From Phaeosaccion multiseriatum (taxonomy: Eukaryota > Ochrophyta, other classes), in NCBI GenBank assembly GCA_965112735.1, contig OZ218954.1:1550001-1614000 (forward strand): a stretch of 64,000 nt of DNA, given 5' to 3'. The stretch's first letter is position 1; every line of letters begins with the position of its first letter. Of the stretch, positions 63,298 to 64,000 are shown piece by piece. Position numbers and translations under genes: made by a program. Under the pieces are notes generated by a model that saw nothing but the letters and a program-made list of their open reading frames with translations, was not told where the DNA came from and searched no databases.

Positions 63298-63623
63298 GTG
63301 GGTGAGAACGTCGAGAAGACTCGCTAAGTCAAGCTGATGCTGCTGTGCTGCTGGTGCTACTGCGGTGATTTCCACCCTTTCAGAGGGGTGCAACTCGGGT
63401 TCGTGATTTCTTGCTGATGACTAGGGGGCAGTCGCGCGTAGAGGAACCGTGTGTGAAAGGGTGACAGGTGCTGAAGGAGATAGGCGAGGACAAGGAACGA
63501 GTTGCAGGGGCTCTCCGGTTGAGGTGACTTTCCCCAGCGGCTTGGGCTATGCTACGAGGGGGCGCCTCTGTAAGAATGCACCGAAGGTGCTACTTTAGAC
63601 GGATCCCTGTGGCTACCTACCTT

Positions 63624-63672
63624 GCTCCTCCTCCTCCTCCTCCTCCTCCTCCTCCTCCTCCTCGTCGTCGTG
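63624..63672 (+). repeat. CTC/CGT microsatellite
   Basis: About 14 CTC units followed by CGTCGT, in the same place relative to exon c as in block A. Confidence 0.95.
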
Positions 63673-63713
63673 GTCGCTCCTCTCAATCACCCTCCGTTCT
63701 CTTACTCCACAGA

Positions 63714-63937
63714 ACCACTGTCCGGCTTACAACAGGGCTTCTATGGTTGGTCTCATCGGAGACGCGTTAAGAGACTGGGTACGTCTCAGGGACAGCTTTC
63801 TTGATGGTGATGACGCGGTTCAAGGCGGACCCATTCGCCGCCTTACCATACCACTGTTCCCGTCGACGCTCAGTCGCCTCTTTCGCAAGGCTCTGTCCAC
63901 GATACTTGGCACCATACCCGAGGCGCTCATGGCCTAA
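63714..63937 (+). CDS. Exon c copy in block B, frame intact
   Basis: After the acceptor CTCCACAG the frame reads NHCPAYNRASMVGLIGDALRDW to a GTACGT donor at 63780; if unspliced it stays open to a TAA at 63937 (ending TIPEALMA). In contrast to the copy at 7319 no base is missing. A following gene body would lie beyond the window. Confidence 0.45.
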
Positions 63938-64000
63938 GAGAAGCGCTCACTCCTGCCTTCTCTCCGCGCTCATCGTTCCCTGCCCTGCCCAGCCCCTTGC

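Larger units (their letters stand above)
57917..64000 (+). repeat. Segmental duplication block B
   Basis: Direct copy of block A (4193-7660) running off the window edge. Internal order: STELLO copy 2, CTC array, inverted 3' fragment of the locus interrupted by a TRIM-like element, then direct copies of ankyrin exons a and b and exon c. Confidence 0.85.

Noticed and set aside
1-64000. tRNA, rRNA or snRNA genes
   Set aside because: I looked for B-box-like GGTTCGAATCC patterns and rRNA landmarks and found none convincing; a tRNAscan-SE/Infernal run would settle it.

Overview
The window is nuclear DNA from a eukaryote with spliced genes (GT-AG introns of roughly 100-700 nt), about 55% GC by eye, and very heavy microsatellite load. 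Two neighbouring proteins (PrxQ at 24.9-26.9 kb, a small membrane protein at 27.1 kb) start with a signal peptide followed by an Ala-Phe cleavage motif (CAAF, ASAF), the bipartite targeting signal of secondary red plastids. This points to a photosynthetic stramenopile (ochrophyte); a eustigmatophyte such as Nannochloropsis/Microchloropsis is a guess, not shown. All exon models here were built by hand from splice sites and phase continuity.

Layout. 0-4 kb: an edge-truncated ORF and a frameshifted P-element/THAP9-like transposase remnant (minus). 4.2-7.9 kb: block A, a STELLO/DUF288-like glycosyltransferase and ankyrin exons. 8-9.7 kb: non-coding, with palindromes, a GC-rich dispersed repeat and a hairpin. 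9.7-12.6 kb: a sulfotransferase-glycosyltransferase fusion. 13.3-14.4 kb: a broken PC-esterase-like gene (minus). 16-18.7 kb: a KDZ-type transposase. 19.5-24.3 kb: a GT61-like gene and a head-to-head pair of related glycosyltransferase-like genes. 24.3-24.7 kb: a TA-flanked MITE. 24.9-27.4 kb: the two plastid proteins, divergent. 28.3-32.9 kb: a 13-exon ankyrin-RING protein (minus). 33.3-41.6 kb: an 18-exon gene joining a tubulin-tyrosine-ligase-like domain to a JmjC domain. 42.0-45.5 kb: a CRAL-TRIO-like gene and a Derlin (both minus). 45.5-48.3 kb: repeats and uncertain coding fragments. 48.3-49.2 kb: a DUF616-like glycosyltransferase. 50.3-54.4 kb: tandem GT90 copies, one with a premature stop, separated by a second MITE. 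54.7-57.6 kb: a large protein with a stramenopile RNI/WWNP-like C-terminal domain. 57.9-64 kb: block B, a second copy of the STELLO-ankyrin block, split by an inverted fragment that itself carries a short LTR (TRIM-like) element.

The functional theme is Golgi glycan assembly. At least nine genes or pseudogenes encode type II membrane glycosyltransferase, sulfotransferase or acyl-esterase-like proteins, several in recent tandem or segmental pairs. This is consistent with an expanding set of cell-wall or extracellular polysaccharide enzymes. The remaining genes serve plastid redox (PrxQ), ER quality control (Derlin), ubiquitination (ANK-RING) and an unusual two-enzyme fusion (TTLL-JmjC).
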